A stretch of DNA of 64,000 nt from Pempheris klunzingeri (lineage: Eukaryota; Chordata; Actinopteri; Acropomatiformes; Pempheridae), in NCBI RefSeq assembly GCF_042242105.1, contig NC_092029.1:11401885-11465884 (forward strand), in the 5' to 3' direction. Of the stretch, positions 11,681 through 24,072 are shown in pieces. Positions within the stretch are counted from its first letter, which is position 1. Each line of letters begins with the position of its first letter. The notes beneath the pieces were generated by a model. The model saw only the letters and a program-made list of their open reading frames with translations. It was not told the DNA's origin and made no database searches. The translations under genes were made by a program, and so were the position numbers.

Positions 11681-14600
11681 TCAGGGCTGGTAATTCTGGT
11701 GGACAAAAGACAGAACATCATCTTTGGACAGTTTCTCTGGGTCCATTCGTGTCTGAGAATCGTGGACTATCACGCCGTCCACCCAGGCCCAGAAGAGCCG
11801 CTCGGAGTGGCAAATGCTGTGGACAAAGGCAGGATACTGGTCATTCATTAGCTCATCAAGGCTGCTGCTGCATATGTAATAATTACATTGTAAACTTTTC
11901 TCTACTATCCCCACTACAGAACGGACAATTTCTCGTACATATTTTTAGATTCAGTTGATTAAACCAGAAACCTGAATATGGGTAGAGAGGACAGTACATA
12001 CTGGAAGGGGGCAGCAGAGTTGGGTGGCAAATCGTAGGTGGACTCCTTGGTTGTCTTATTATAGAAGAACTTCATCTTGGAGTTCTTACTGTATGCCATC
12101 GTCCATGGCTCTGAAGGATGGAGAGGGACGAGACATGCCCATGATATGTTGCATATTTCAAGCAAAAATGTAAAAAGAACTGACATTGAGGCTTTGTCAT
12201 CGTTAAAATAAACTCAAGTGCCATTTTATTGCCAATGAGCTGCAGCACAAAGACATATACATACCATTAACAGTCTTAATGATGTAAAGGCCTGTGGGAA
12301 GGAAGTGTCGGTCATCTCTGCCAGTGTAGGACAGACGCGGCACCCCTCCTGAACTCTTTGTCACCTTCATCTCTAGTCTGGATGGGGAAAAGAAGGAAGA
12401 AAGGAACATTTAGTAAATGATTATATTAAAATTGGCCAGACATCTCACAGCTCATTTTGACTTAAGGACTTACCTGACAAAGATTTTCTGCATTTCCTCT
12501 AGCCTGTAAACCTCCTTCACTCTGTTTGGGGAAAGGACAGGTGACATGTTTGAAGACATACTTTGTGTCCAATATGGCTTTTTCCACAGATTAAAAATTC
12601 TTAAAATTGCATCTAATCATTCTACCTCATCAAAAAATAGATAAATATGAACATGCTAATATTTTCCATTGAAGCTGTTTAACTGACATAAGAAAGGTCA
12701 TGGAGGCTTCAATTTTACGCTTGTGCAAGTTGCATACTGGACCGTTATTGGCTCCAAACTATTGCTAATGTCACAAAAACATGCTCACATGTTCATATAT
12801 TAAACTCAGATTTACTTCACAAATACTTGTCAGTGTTATGTTAGTGTTCATGTGATATTTACTTGCTCACCATGTGGGATTTACATAATGAGGTTTCATG
12901 AGGTTTAAGTTTTAATCTACTTGTAAGATTCATGTGTTTTACCCTGTGGTATATTTTAGTGTTATGTAAGTGTGACTTTTCCTGCTTCTCCTACTGCCCA
13001 CCCTTTCAGTGAGAATAAGTTCCCTGCAAACAAATTACAAAGCAGCTTTCAAAATGGTTAAATTAACTGAAATGAAAACCTGATGGGGTTCATATCTGGT
13101 CTGCTCGGTTTGGCCACTGCTTTCACAAACTTCTCAGCCATCTGGATTCTGCACATACAACAGGAATTACTGAGTGAACTAAAGGAAACTGGCATGACAA
13201 ATACATTGAATTTTGAAGTAAATTAATAGAGGTGTAAGAATCAGTGATACGAGTGACTCTGTCCTACCGCTGGTTGAAGTGCTGGTCTCTTACGTCAGTG
13301 CCATTCAGTATTAGAGCATCCATTACGTGAACAGCGTTGATTCTACGCTGAGCTTTGCCCTGAAGACCAAATATACTGTATTTATACATACAAACCTGTA
13401 ACCATGAGCTGCAAATAACTATCTTGTTCAGGTGTCGCCCCTTGGATAATAATGACCACAACCTTTGGGGCCTGAATCCTGTTTTAGGAGAACATGATCA
13501 AGTATGACAAGAAAATTACACGCCATCTCGTGAGGACAACTGTTGTTATTTTAGCATTAATATAACTGGAGCCAGGCTTTAAGAGACTGGGATTCTGGCT
13601 CCCATCATCTTTCCAGTCCCTCCTCTCACCTCGCCCTTCAGCTCTTGGACGATCTCCACACTTAGAAGTGTATCTCTTGGCAGCTCCAGCTTGAAATTCT
13701 CCAGTTTCCTCCAGCGCACAGGCATCTTCCCATCCCATGTGTATATCTGAGATTTCTACACCAGCCAAGGGGAAATGGAGAGAACAGATTAAAGGATAAA
13801 AAGAGGCTTGATCACAGGCTAGCAAGCCTTGAACAAAAAGCAGTAAAGCATTTCTAATTACCACTTTCTAAATAAAAACAAAAAACTTTAGGGGTGAATA
13901 GATTGACCTGTCAGCTCATTATTTTCATCTTTTCCCAAAGGAAAGGAAACAATTTTAGATATGAAATAGCTGAACTTGAACCTGGCTGTCTCATTACTGT
14001 GTGCAGAGACAAAGAGCAGAGCAGAAAGCTGCTATCTAACATCAAACGAGAAAAAACTTGAAAAACACTTCTTGTTCCCACTGGGTCCAAAAAGAGGACC
14101 GTGTGAGTTGTGTGAGAAACACATTACTGCGGTACACATTAAAGACCCATTTTTTGGTGGTTTCTGTTAATACTCACGCCCAGCGCTAGGAGGAAGATCT
14201 GCTCTCCACCTCCCACAATGCACCTGTGGTCCAAGATATGACGCAACTTCTCCAGTGTGCTGGAGTTGAGAGGTGTGAGCTTACACTGGAACGACTCCAC
14301 ATCTGAATTCTGAGGTGCAACAAGTATAAAGAGAAGCAGAAAGACAGATGTAGAGACAAATGCAACATTTTAAACCATCAACCCATTTTTAACAGCGTTT
14401 CCCTTTATTAGAAAGTATTCTAGTCCAATTGCAGTCCAATTAAATATATGTAGTATTTGGTGTAAAATCACACTTTGGACCAGCCCCCACAACCAAAATA
14501 AACTTCTGTGAAACACTGTTCAAGATTTATCCAACTGCACAGACACATTTTTATTTGATTTTCATTACAAACAAGTGGAAAAAACTGATGACTCACTCGA

Positions 14601-17600
14601 ACCAGTTCATAGAATTTGGACTTTGGGTCGGAGGAAGCAGGGGTGACTCTGGCCTTGTCTGGAACCTGCAAATGGACATAAAATGCATTTAAGGGTGGAA
14701 TAATATTAAATAAAACTGCATCATTCAGCAAACTCTACAAAGTTATACTTCATCATCATCCTCAACAACATAAATGGATATCAACATCATGTCATGTCCT
14801 AATTGTTGTGTGGAATGTGGTTTTTAAAGCGGGATGTTGTGGTTGGCAGGGACCTATAGCAGAAGGCATCAGCTGGAAGAGCTGGTGAACAATGTGGCTG
14901 ATTTTCTCCACTCACCCCCCAAAGTTTCAGACACTCCTTCCTAATGTCTGCTTGCCTCGGCTCTGAAAGGGTCCTAGAGAAACAATCACATTGTTACACA
15001 GTCAGTTGCGTACATAAACACCATCACCCACCATGGCTGTAGTGCAGCAAAGATGAATGAAAGGTTACTCACGGGTCTACGACAAAGGCATGGATCTTAG
15101 CCAAGGCCTTGATCTGGACTGCACAGAGGCTGCAGTGAGAGATAATTCAATTTCTGTCAGTCACAAAGGAAAAGATTGAGGCCTTTGTGAATATTGTGTG
15201 AATATCTCTACCTCTCATTGGAGTTGACCATAAACTGGTAGAAGTCAGTGTCTTCCTTGATGATGCTCAGGGGAACCACGTCCGTGACGTCAGTGTCTGT
15301 GTTCCGCAGTTGGTTCAGTTTCAGGTTGACTCTGAACATGTATTCCCTGACGGCGTCTGAACCGGGCTTCAGACCACGACACACGATGTACCTGCGTGTG
15401 GCGATGTGTGGGAAGAGATTTACACACAGACAAGTTCTCTGTAATAAATTCTCTCTGTTGGATCCGTAGCGGAGACACTGTCCTGTTGACTCTCACCGAG
15501 ACGCTGCACAGACGACTTTTCAGTACAAACTCAATTGTAATTTTGGGTACAGTTACTGGGGAAGAAATACCTTCCTTCACACAAGAAATGACAAATCCAA
15601 ATCTGAGAGCAAATATAAAACTTTCTTACTGGCAACTGAGAGCTGGGATCTCTGTTTATTACCAAACCTTACAAGTCGAACCACATACCCGTTATCCAGT
15701 CATTTTTTCCAGTACTTCATTTATGTTTTTTGTCTGGACAAACAACCGAGGCTGGATGAACCTTATACATGGCATACTGAGTTTTTCACTAAGTCATCTA
15801 GCCACTGTGCCAGTAATCATGATCTACTACCTATTTCTGTCTTTGACTTGTTTTAAATTGGCTAAATGTTTCAGAACAAAAACTCAGATATTCATTTAAA
15901 ATATGTGCCAGTTATCCAGCGATTAAAAGGGTATTTTGGACAACCCTGCCTCGGTCCCATTAGCTACTCAGAAGACACGATCTGTGTCACAGAATGTGCA
16001 GATTACTTATGTTATGTTAGTGGGTATTGTAGCCGTGCTGTTGCTTGGTGTCAGCAACATTGCACTGCACAGCTTTACTGTGGTATCAATATTCACTTAA
16101 AGTAGACTAACAACCAGATGTAACCAAAGCCACACAAATGTTCGTGACTGATAGAAACTGACACACACATACACACACCTCTCAGAGTTGGCAGGCCTGC
16201 TGGTGACAGATTTGAAGAGACAGATCCTGTCGAAGCAGAGGTAGAGCAAGTAGACCAAACCCACACTGAAGGGAGTGAAGAGGTCAAAGGTCTTACAGAC
16301 AAAATGACCACCTGGAGAAGATCAAAAGCGTCACAAACATTCAGCACATGTGCAAACAAAGACAAGAGTTAAATACAAGAACAAGTATGATGAAGGTATA
16401 TCAGGATTGAACAGAAATGCTCTCACTGGAAATTCAGAAACACAAGGGATCGTCCTCGTTGCCAGAGTTTAAAATAGGAGCCATAGGTGGACAGGCAGGC
16501 AGACTGATTAGGTGACTCATCCATGTAAGCATATATGTATACAAATACCTGTCCTGAGTGTAGAGATGGCAGTGAGGAACTGACAGAGGAGCAGCTGTTT
16601 GCTCAAGATCTCCTGGATGTTTTCCTGGCCTTCCACAGAGAAACCCTACAGAAGAAAGTCATCAAACAAAATAAATCGATAGATAAAAATCTCCCACCAA
16701 GAGCAGAAATCTGTGACCTCATCTTTGATTTGCACATTTTAGATGTTTGCATGCTTTAAAGACCAGCTGTGGCTACCAATATGCTCTGCAGTGAAAAAAA
16801 AGAAAAGAAAAGGATATGTGAAGAAGAAATAGTCTCACCCCATCTGCCATGAGGAAGTGCAGCCCTCTTTTTTCTGTACTCTCCAGGACGAAGTTTCGGA
16901 AAGCAGTTATGTTTTCTGGCCGAGTGATGTCGCCGTCCCCATCCACCCCTCCCTCACCTGGGACACGCAGAGGTCACGCTTTCACTGAATCAGTCATCAC
17001 CTGAGACATAACCAGTGTCTGAATGTGATGTGCAGGTTTTGGTACGCATACCATAGTAAGGCTCAAACAGCTCACTCGGCGCTGCAAAGAAATCTTCCAG
17101 TTTGAAATCACAGGGTCCTTTCAGCGTCATGCCAAACCCCTTAGCATGCCAACGCCTCTTCCACAGTATGTACTCTGAAAAGCCTCCGGGCCCTGCACAG
17201 ACGTCACCAAAGTAGAGAAGCTCGCCCTCGCGGTCCTTTGTCAGAGGTTTCTGCATAATGAGAGAGACTTGTCTCACCATCTGTTCATATGGGCATGTGT
17301 GTCCTGAGCCAACAAAAGTTCAGTGCAACACGTCAGCTGTTAGTGAACTCACCCCTTGTGAATCCTTTGGGTTGGTGAACATGTTGTCGAAGCAGTGGTC
17401 GATGTTGGCCATTTTCATAGCTGCTCTAAATACAGGAGGAACATTACAACTTGTCATCATGTGTAAAGGGTTGACACACTACAGAGTACTCATTAATCCA
17501 TGTCAAAATTTTAAGTGAGCAGCAGTAAGCTATTTACAAGACATTAACTATTTGAAATGGGAATGCATTGCCCATATAACAATGGTACTAAAGTAGAAGG

Positions 17601-19649
17601 AACTGGATGATATTCAATATTATATACAACAATACACTATAGTTATTGATCTTGAAGAAGAAAACCTGCCACTAAACCTTTTCAAAGGCAGGAATATCAT
17701 TGTGAACAGAACTGATAATGTGTATACAAGTGACACACGCTTCACATTTAATATCATTAAAAACATTAACTGGTAAATTGATTTCAATATATGCAATAAC
17801 AGGTTAAATAACCCCCCCCAAATTTAGACAACTTATAAAATATTATCCACATTGATCACGTGTCACTGCTGTTGGTAACTACCTATAGACTGACCTGTTG
17901 AGGAAGATGCCTCCTCTGATTGTCTCGTATGGGTTGGAGCGTGTCCGTGCTCTCCTCATTTCCTCGCCCTCCAGGTTATCAAATATTGACTGACATCAAA
18001 GAGACAACAGTGGTTACAGGGGATATAACATCCAGTGAAGTGGATCATTCACAGAGCGTATAACACACAGAGTCAAGTCAATTAACATCCTAATCGACCA
18101 CAATACAGTACAAAGAAAGGCTTCCGAAAATACTGGCAGTTTTATCAACAAAGGGTGAAAACGTACAAACTCAGAATTATTTAAGACAATATTCTGATTA
18201 TGTGTAAAGAGCATATTGACCAGAGGCTTCCCAAAATTATGTTAATGCTTTCCAGCTAATCGCTACCTGTTTCCTGAACATTAAGTATACGCTGCTGCGA
18301 TATTTACACATACTGTTATTTTTGGTTATAAATGGTGTAAAATAAAAGGAATTAAAATGAAACAAAGGTTATAACTCACCTTGCACCTTAGAAGAGTGTG
18401 CAAGAGGTCTTCAGTACAAAACTCTGTCTCATCCTCAATCTTAATTTTTCTCTGTAAGACGTCAAAAACAAGACTTAAAAAACAAAACTTATACATATGA
18501 GACAAAAGAGTATGCCTGAGTGACCACTGTGTATGTTTAAGAGTTTAAAGTGGTTGAATTTACTGGTCCCAGGATCATCCAGTCCCTCAGCTCGTCTGAA
18601 TCTGGGGTCTCTGTGGTGGATTCTGGGAACCACTCTACCTTCTCTATAGCACTGGGCTAGACAGACAAACAGAAAAATGATGAAGAGGGGAAACAACAGA
18701 TCATGTCAACGGGTCATCATGATTCATGTCGGGGATGTTCAATAATAGACATATAATTCACATAATTTAGAGACAACAGCTACATGGTAATTTTTTACTG
18801 CTGTTTTACCTCTGGTTCATCGCGCCAGTCGACATTGAGTTCCCCCTGAAAGCCCTGCAGTGTGAGACCGAGACCCCGTCTCCCTCGCTGTGTAGAGGCC
18901 TCCACAATCTCTTTGCGTCCCTGGCCGAACTTCCCCAAACCTTCACCCTCACGGAAGCCCATTTTGGCCTAAAGGTTCAAGAAGTAAGAGAGAATAATGG
19001 AGTATGAAATAATGGAAAACACAGTGCAAAACTTGTGTGTTGCTTCTGAAGTCTACAGAACGCAGAATGTCATAATCCATAAAAGAAGCCTGTGATTACA
19101 ATCCAAAATCCTGCAATTCAGACTCTGAGACAGTCAGCTGTTGAATAGTGTTAGTGTGAGTTTCAATGCATTACCATGAGTTTCTGTGACACACTGTTGT
19201 ACATAGAGAAATTGGAGGCGGCCTGTGTGGCATCAGTGTCTTGGTCATCAAAGGATGACATGGAGGGCATCGAGAATCCCGGTCTATGATCCTCCTGGTC
19301 ACTGAGGGAATCATTTTGGCTGGAGTCTAGACAGGACAAAACCACAGACACACAGGTGTAAACCATTCACGTGGAGACAGGAATGAGCAGAGTAACCAAA
19401 GTAAAAAAACAAAGTCATAACAACCTGACATCAACAACAGAGTATGAATTTTGTTTAGAAAGTGGCATTCAATACTATCTATAACATGCAATATATCAGA
19501 TTTCATCTAAAATCACGGCAGACAATTTTTGGAGGGGGAATCCATCTACCTTGTCTGGATAACTGTGACTCTTCATCTGAGCTGCTGTCTTCACAAGGCC
19601 TCTTCGTCGCCTGCAGTGGTGCAGACGCTGCTTCGATTCTTCTCTTCAT
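11681..19649 (-). CDS. cmtr1: cap-specific mRNA 2'-O-ribose methyltransferase 1
   Basis: Makes cap1 by methylating the first transcribed nucleotide of mRNA, in the nucleus, using S-adenosylmethionine. 23 coding exons (minus): 19550-19649, 19175-19326, 18810-18968, 18564-18656, 18380-18451, 17895-17989, 17353-17425, 17052-17250, 16839-16957, 16549-16645, 16179-16311, 15212-15391, 15073-15129, 14916-14973, 14597-14665, 14178-14309, 13630-13755, 13268-13359, 13080-13148, 12474-12521, 12265-12377, 12002-12110, 11681-11816. All are GT-AG and phase-consistent. They total 2,481 nt, 826 aa (human 835). Order: serine/acidic N-terminus opening [10 protein letters not shown]-patch about 85-130 ([18 protein letters not shown]); RrmJ/FtsJ methyltransferase with SAM loop [12 protein letters not shown] (264-275) and catalytic K228, D353 (MADGG) and K393 (VCKTFD); guanylyltransferase-like region; WW domain about 746-781 starting [10 protein letters not shown]; end RLFWAWVDG...SFVHQNYQP. 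No damage seen. A noncoding first exon is likely, since TTTGTTTCAG precedes the ATG by five bases. Confidence 0.97.
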
Positions 19650-19889
19650 CGCGGCTGAAACAAAGCAGAGAGGACAACAAGGATAAGACACTTTGTCTGA
19701 TGGATGAAGTGCATCAGCAAACAGAGGATACAGCAGGAGAAAACCAAGGACTGTGACAGGTATACCAAAACAAGGGTTAAGGTAATTTTAAACAAAAATA
19801 AATGGAAGAATTAAACCGCAACAGCAAGCATGACAATGATCCATGTATGAAGCACCCAAAAGTATTGTGACATGTAGTGATGAAGTTTA

Positions 19890-20075
19890 AACAATTAATT
19901 AATTGACTGATTGATGGATGAACTGGAAACTAGAAAGAGAAAAATAAAATGCCAAACATTTGCTAACTACAGTTTTACAAAGGAAAATTGTATTGTTTTT
20001 ATTTGTCTCTTATTTTTTCCTTAAGGTTAATATTTTGGTTAGCATTTGACATTTACTCACATTACTTACAAAGTA
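19890..20075. repeat. dispersed fish repeat fragment
   Basis: AAAATGCCAAACATTTGCTAACTACAG and flanking sequence resemble the same teleost element seen near 7.1 kb. It sits in the putative first intron of cmtr1. Boundaries approximate; recognition from memory only. Confidence 0.35.
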
Positions 20076-20225
20076 AACAGTTACTCTATGGAAAAAATGT
20101 TGACAATGAAAATTGTTAGTTGCAGCTCTAAGTGCGGATATATATTTTCCTACTAATAATGACGTATATGATGTACGAATGAAGAGAAGAAAAACATGCA
20201 AAACTGATTGCAAGGATTAGCTGAG

Positions 20226-20885
20226 TAGCAGAGGGAGGAGCCACAAAATCAAGGTCAAGGTATCCACTTCCCTCTCCTGAAGCCACTGGTGTTCCACAAA
20301 GTGCAGTCCTCAGTCCATTCCTTCTTGTCCTCTACATTTCAGACATCTCCTACCCCCCACCCACCATAGGACATGTCTCACTATTTGCTGATGACGTCCG
20401 ATACTGGAATCACAGTAAACCTGTGGCACTGCTATAGAAACCTGGTCAAACATGGAGAATTCAATTGAATCCCATTAAAATCAGCTCATCTTATTCACCA
20501 GAAACCTCCAACTCAAACCCTTCACAACACCCTAGCTATTCCATGGACCACCCACATCAATAATCTGAAAGAATAAGTCAATCCAAGAGTCAACCACCTG
20601 AGAGCACTTTTCCAGTTTTGTTTATCTTATTTTATTCTATATTTTGTTTTGTTTCATTTCTAACACAAAACAAAAATAAAATAAATTTCTTCACCAAAGC
20701 CTAGATCTGATGCTACTGCTGTATTACTGTGTATATATTCGGTGTCAATAATATTTCTGTATATTTATGTTTATCTAAATTTCTATTTTCTTCAATTGTT
20801 TGCTTTATGTCTTTATCTCTGGAGCTGCCGTAACAGTGTACTTTCCCCCACTGTGGGGATCAATAAAGTTTATCGTTATCTTTAC
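20226..20885 (+). mobile_element. decayed non-LTR retrotransposon (LINE) 3' part
   Basis: From 20288 the plus strand encodes a reverse-transcriptase palm fragment, GVPQSAVLSPFLLVLYISDI, followed by a catalytic-type box LFADDVRYW. An in-frame stop comes soon after (about 20437). The 3' end has ATCAATAAAGTTTATCG, the tail style of several fish LINE families. Most of the element is missing and frames are broken. Orientation is opposite to cmtr1, in whose putative first intron it lies. The exact clade (L2, CR1 or Rex-like) cannot be settled by eye. Confidence 0.75.
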
Positions 20886-21491
20886 CACCAGGCTCTTCCT
20901 CATCATCTCCTCCTGTCTTGGCTCCAAAATTAATTCATTTGTTTATTAACAGAAAAGGGCACAAGCCCTAAACTCTCTACCAGGTTCATGAACTACCTAA
21001 CTTCCTGTTTGGTCGTCTGGACCGATGACCAGCGGGTCATAGATATTAGATAGTAGATAAATGCTCATTCAATGAACATTTTGATCACTTGAACTCAATT
21101 ATGACCTACAGGGCTGGTTAGTAGCATGACACTGGCAATCCGTCTCCACAATAACGGTGAACACTGCTTCCAATATTCTGCTACGAGCTTTGAATTGTTT
21201 GCACATTTTACACTAAATAAGCAATCTTGTTTTCTTCTTTGCAAACACAATCCAAAACATGTATGTGTGACCGTTTTACACAAACCTTCGCATAAAACAC
21301 CTATAAACAACCCATTTGATTATCTTGGACATCTAGTCCTGGTTAGTGCCTTTCGTACATTGATCTTTTATTCATAAATAACACACACGTTCAAAACTCA
21401 TCCTCACACATAACACGGCGATGTCTTTACCTTCCACTTTGCCATAAGTTGACAACCACAATGTTAATGTTACAATAAGAAAACAAGTTAC

Positions 21492-21900
21492 CTCTGTGGT
21501 TATGTTGCAGTTAGCAGCAGTCAGCTATTAAAGTTTGGTAAAGTCGGCCCATGCCACTCTCCAAGATGTATATTTTTTGCAGGAAAGCACAGCTAAAGTG
21601 AACAAGCTTGTCTAGCTGGTGTCAGTGCGGGTGCTTAAAGTGTTTTCGGTAAAACGAAAGGAACAGCTGCGCAGTTTCGTTAGCTTTTAGCTGTTAGCCA
21701 GCTATTTTTTTACCAGCTCAGAAGAAAAACTTCACTCTTCTGTGGTGAGACAACAGCGACAAAATGTTAGCTCCGCATATGTTTCCAGATTTGCCACTTA
21801 GACGATTATTTGCAGGGAAACTTTAGCCAGAAATACACGATTTTTTTGAAGTTTGTATTGGCCCGCGTTCTGTTTTCAGAGCTTTCAGGGGTCCTTCCTT
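21492..21900 (-). promoter_or_regulatory. cmtr1: probable cmtr1 first exon and promoter region
   Basis: A good donor on the minus strand, CACAGAG|GTAACT, ends a candidate noncoding exon at 21492. Upstream DNA has mixed GC content with GTTAGCTTTTAGCTGTTAGCC-type motifs often seen near fish promoters. The next acceptor on the strand is the one five bases before the cmtr1 ATG. Transcription start and TATA box are not visible, so this is inference from position and one splice signal. Confidence 0.4.
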
Positions 21901-21966
21901 TTCTTACGACACGCAGCAATGATGCGCGTGACGTACACAGCTGTCTATACAAGTGCCTGTGCGTTT

Positions 21967-22010
21967 TCTTCTTCTTCTTCTTCTTCTTCTTCTTCTTCTT
22001 CTTCTTCTTC
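21967..22010. repeat. (CTT)n microsatellite
   Basis: About fourteen uninterrupted CTT/TTC triplets just upstream of the cmtr1 promoter region. The open frame through it is low-complexity and not a gene. Confidence 0.95.
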
Positions 22011-22417
22011 TGGTGGTTGACAGTCCAGTTTAAAAGTGCATTACTGCCACTACCTGGACTTTAATGTGGCACAAGGGATTATGCTAAACAAACGAACAAA
22101 TTAACAATAAAGCCTATATGTGTCTGTTACTATCATTTTATTTTATTTTCATTTGTTTGTTTTATTCATTATATTCATTGTTTTAGTGATGTTTGCTGTA
22201 GTTTAAATTATGGTTGTTACATTCAATGGCAATGCCTCCCTGCAACATCCCTGCAAGAAACTAAACCTGCCTGCCTCAGAGTTAAACTGGCCAGCAGGAA
22301 AAAATTGGTAATGGTCTTCTTGTGGCTCACTGGGACTAATTTAAATAGAACTTTAATTGCATTGTTTTGTGCATGTGTGTAGCTGTGTGTGACTAAGTGA
22401 TTAGATTTTATATACTG

Positions 22418-22478
22418 GGATTAGCCCAATATAACACACATGCAACTGTCTTGCATGTGTGTTATACTGGGCTAATCC
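22418..22478. repeat. near-perfect 28-bp inverted repeat
   Basis: Arms 22418-22445 and 22451-22478 are complementary at 27 of 28 positions, separated by five bases (CTGTC). The single difference is A:C in a plus-strand transcript but a U:G wobble in a minus-strand transcript, so the minus transcript would pair along the whole stem. No TIR or target duplication is recognised at the ends. It could be a microRNA-like hairpin, a recent inverted duplication or a transposon relic. Confidence 0.9.
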
Positions 22479-23817
22479 GTTCTTGGCATGTGAGTTAAAG
22501 GATCCTGAGCAGTCGTCAAAACAATTATTAGGCTATTTCCAGTGGTACCTTACAATGGTTCTATGCTTTCCTGTGCGAAAGAAAGGCACTCAGGAACATG
22601 TCAGCACAACATTTGAGGCTCCAGACTGTCTGCACATTGACTGAAAGTAATCTTTCTCCCACAAGCTAAATAAAGAATCTTTTCAGTGTATTTTCAAAAT
22701 GTGAGAAAGGTTCAGTAGATACTGTAGAGTCATTACGCTGGTTAAGTAAAGGATCTTCCTTTCGTAATGCGAACCAGTGCATCGCATGCCTGCATTGATG
22801 ACTCTGTGAAATCCTTCCTAGAAGACACAATGTCAATACCCTGTTTTCGTGACATCAAAGAGATAAGCACTCAAGCTCTGCTTCCTGACAGTAATCCTTT
22901 CACAAATTGTTAGAATATTGAATGAAAATATTGTGATCTGTGTTAGAAGGCAGGCCTGACTTGGACATGGCTTCAGTGATACGTTTTTATTCACATTTTT
23001 ATTATTCTTATTTGTAACACAATCGTGTTTATGGAACAAACAGCTATTCATACTTCACCTCCCCTGAGACTTTCGGTTCCTTTGTTTCATTGTTTTGAGG
23101 TTATCTAAGATTGTCTTGAAAAGATTTTGTACATTACAATATACTTGAATATAAATTGTTTTTTTTACTTAAACTGCTTGTTGGTGCATGATGCACTTTG
23201 AAGATCAGGCTTCTTTGAAAAGGAGATGAATCTCTATAAAAGTCATCTGTATGAAAGATTAAAAATAGTGAATAACAAAAAATAAAACAACCTGGCCAGT
23301 TCATTTGGAGGCTTTACATTGTCCATAAATGTGAATTTGAATGTAAATGTATTTGTTCAGACAAAGTGACAGATTGGCAGTAGGCTGCTGCCCCGAGCCA
23401 CGACCCTGAGGAGCAGTAACAAGTTATAGAAAATATATGGACTGTCCATTGATTATTTAAAAATATAAAATCTGGATCCTATGTGTGTGTTTTTGCTTTT
23501 AATGCCTGCAGACACCTGAGCCTCCATCCACTGTTGGAATGCGATTTGCCTTTTAATTGTATCTAATTGTTAAACTGCCTCTCAGTGACCCAGCAGACGT
23601 CATTACATCGTTGCTTTGTCATCTGTTGATGGGGTTGTTTGTTTCTTCCCCACACTGGTGTCCAATGGACTTAGAACATCTCTCACAGGTATATTAATCC
23701 ACCTCAACTCCAGTAGCTCTGCTAATCCTCCACTGACACATATGCACATACACACGCAGACACACACATACACAGCCCAACACACCATGTGATCAGCTTA
23801 CGCAATTGAGCCAAGGC
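22479..23817. other. intergenic, no gene seen
   Basis: AT-rich spacer between cmtr1 and the microprotein gene. Contains an ACACACATAC-rich patch near 23740-23775. No supported exon. Confidence 0.5.
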
Positions 23818-23825
23818 TTTATATA
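23818..23825 (+). promoter_or_regulatory. TATA box of the microprotein gene
   Basis: TTTATATA, about 250 bp upstream of the microprotein ATG, would place transcription start near 23850. A clear TATA box suggests a regulated rather than housekeeping gene. Inferred from sequence and position. Confidence 0.5.
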
Positions 23826-24072
23826 CCACCTATAGAGACTGGACTCCCTCAAGGGAGATCATCACAGTGCAGGTGTGTGTGTCTGGGTGAGGGAGTGAGG
23901 AGTGTGTGTTGCTGCCACACTCGGCCTGGTGGAGAAGGCCGAGGCCAGAGAGACTCAGAGGAAGCCGAGGGACCCACAGTGATAAAGTTGCCTAGCAGAA
24001 AGTCCTCAGGGCTGATTGCAGAGGGGGTTTTGTGGTCTCAGCTGTGGAGCACTGGAGAGAACAACAACAACA

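Noticed and set aside
11599-11958. 119-codon plus-strand frame
   Set aside because: Antisense shadow of the last cmtr1 exon and its 3' UTR.
15396-15899. 167-codon plus-strand open frame
   Set aside because: Lies antisense to a cmtr1 exon edge and its intron. The sequence is not family-like and the overlapping minus-strand exon at 15212-15391 is certain.
21810-22064. 84-codon plus-strand frame
   Set aside because: Dominated by phenylalanines from the CTT repeat.
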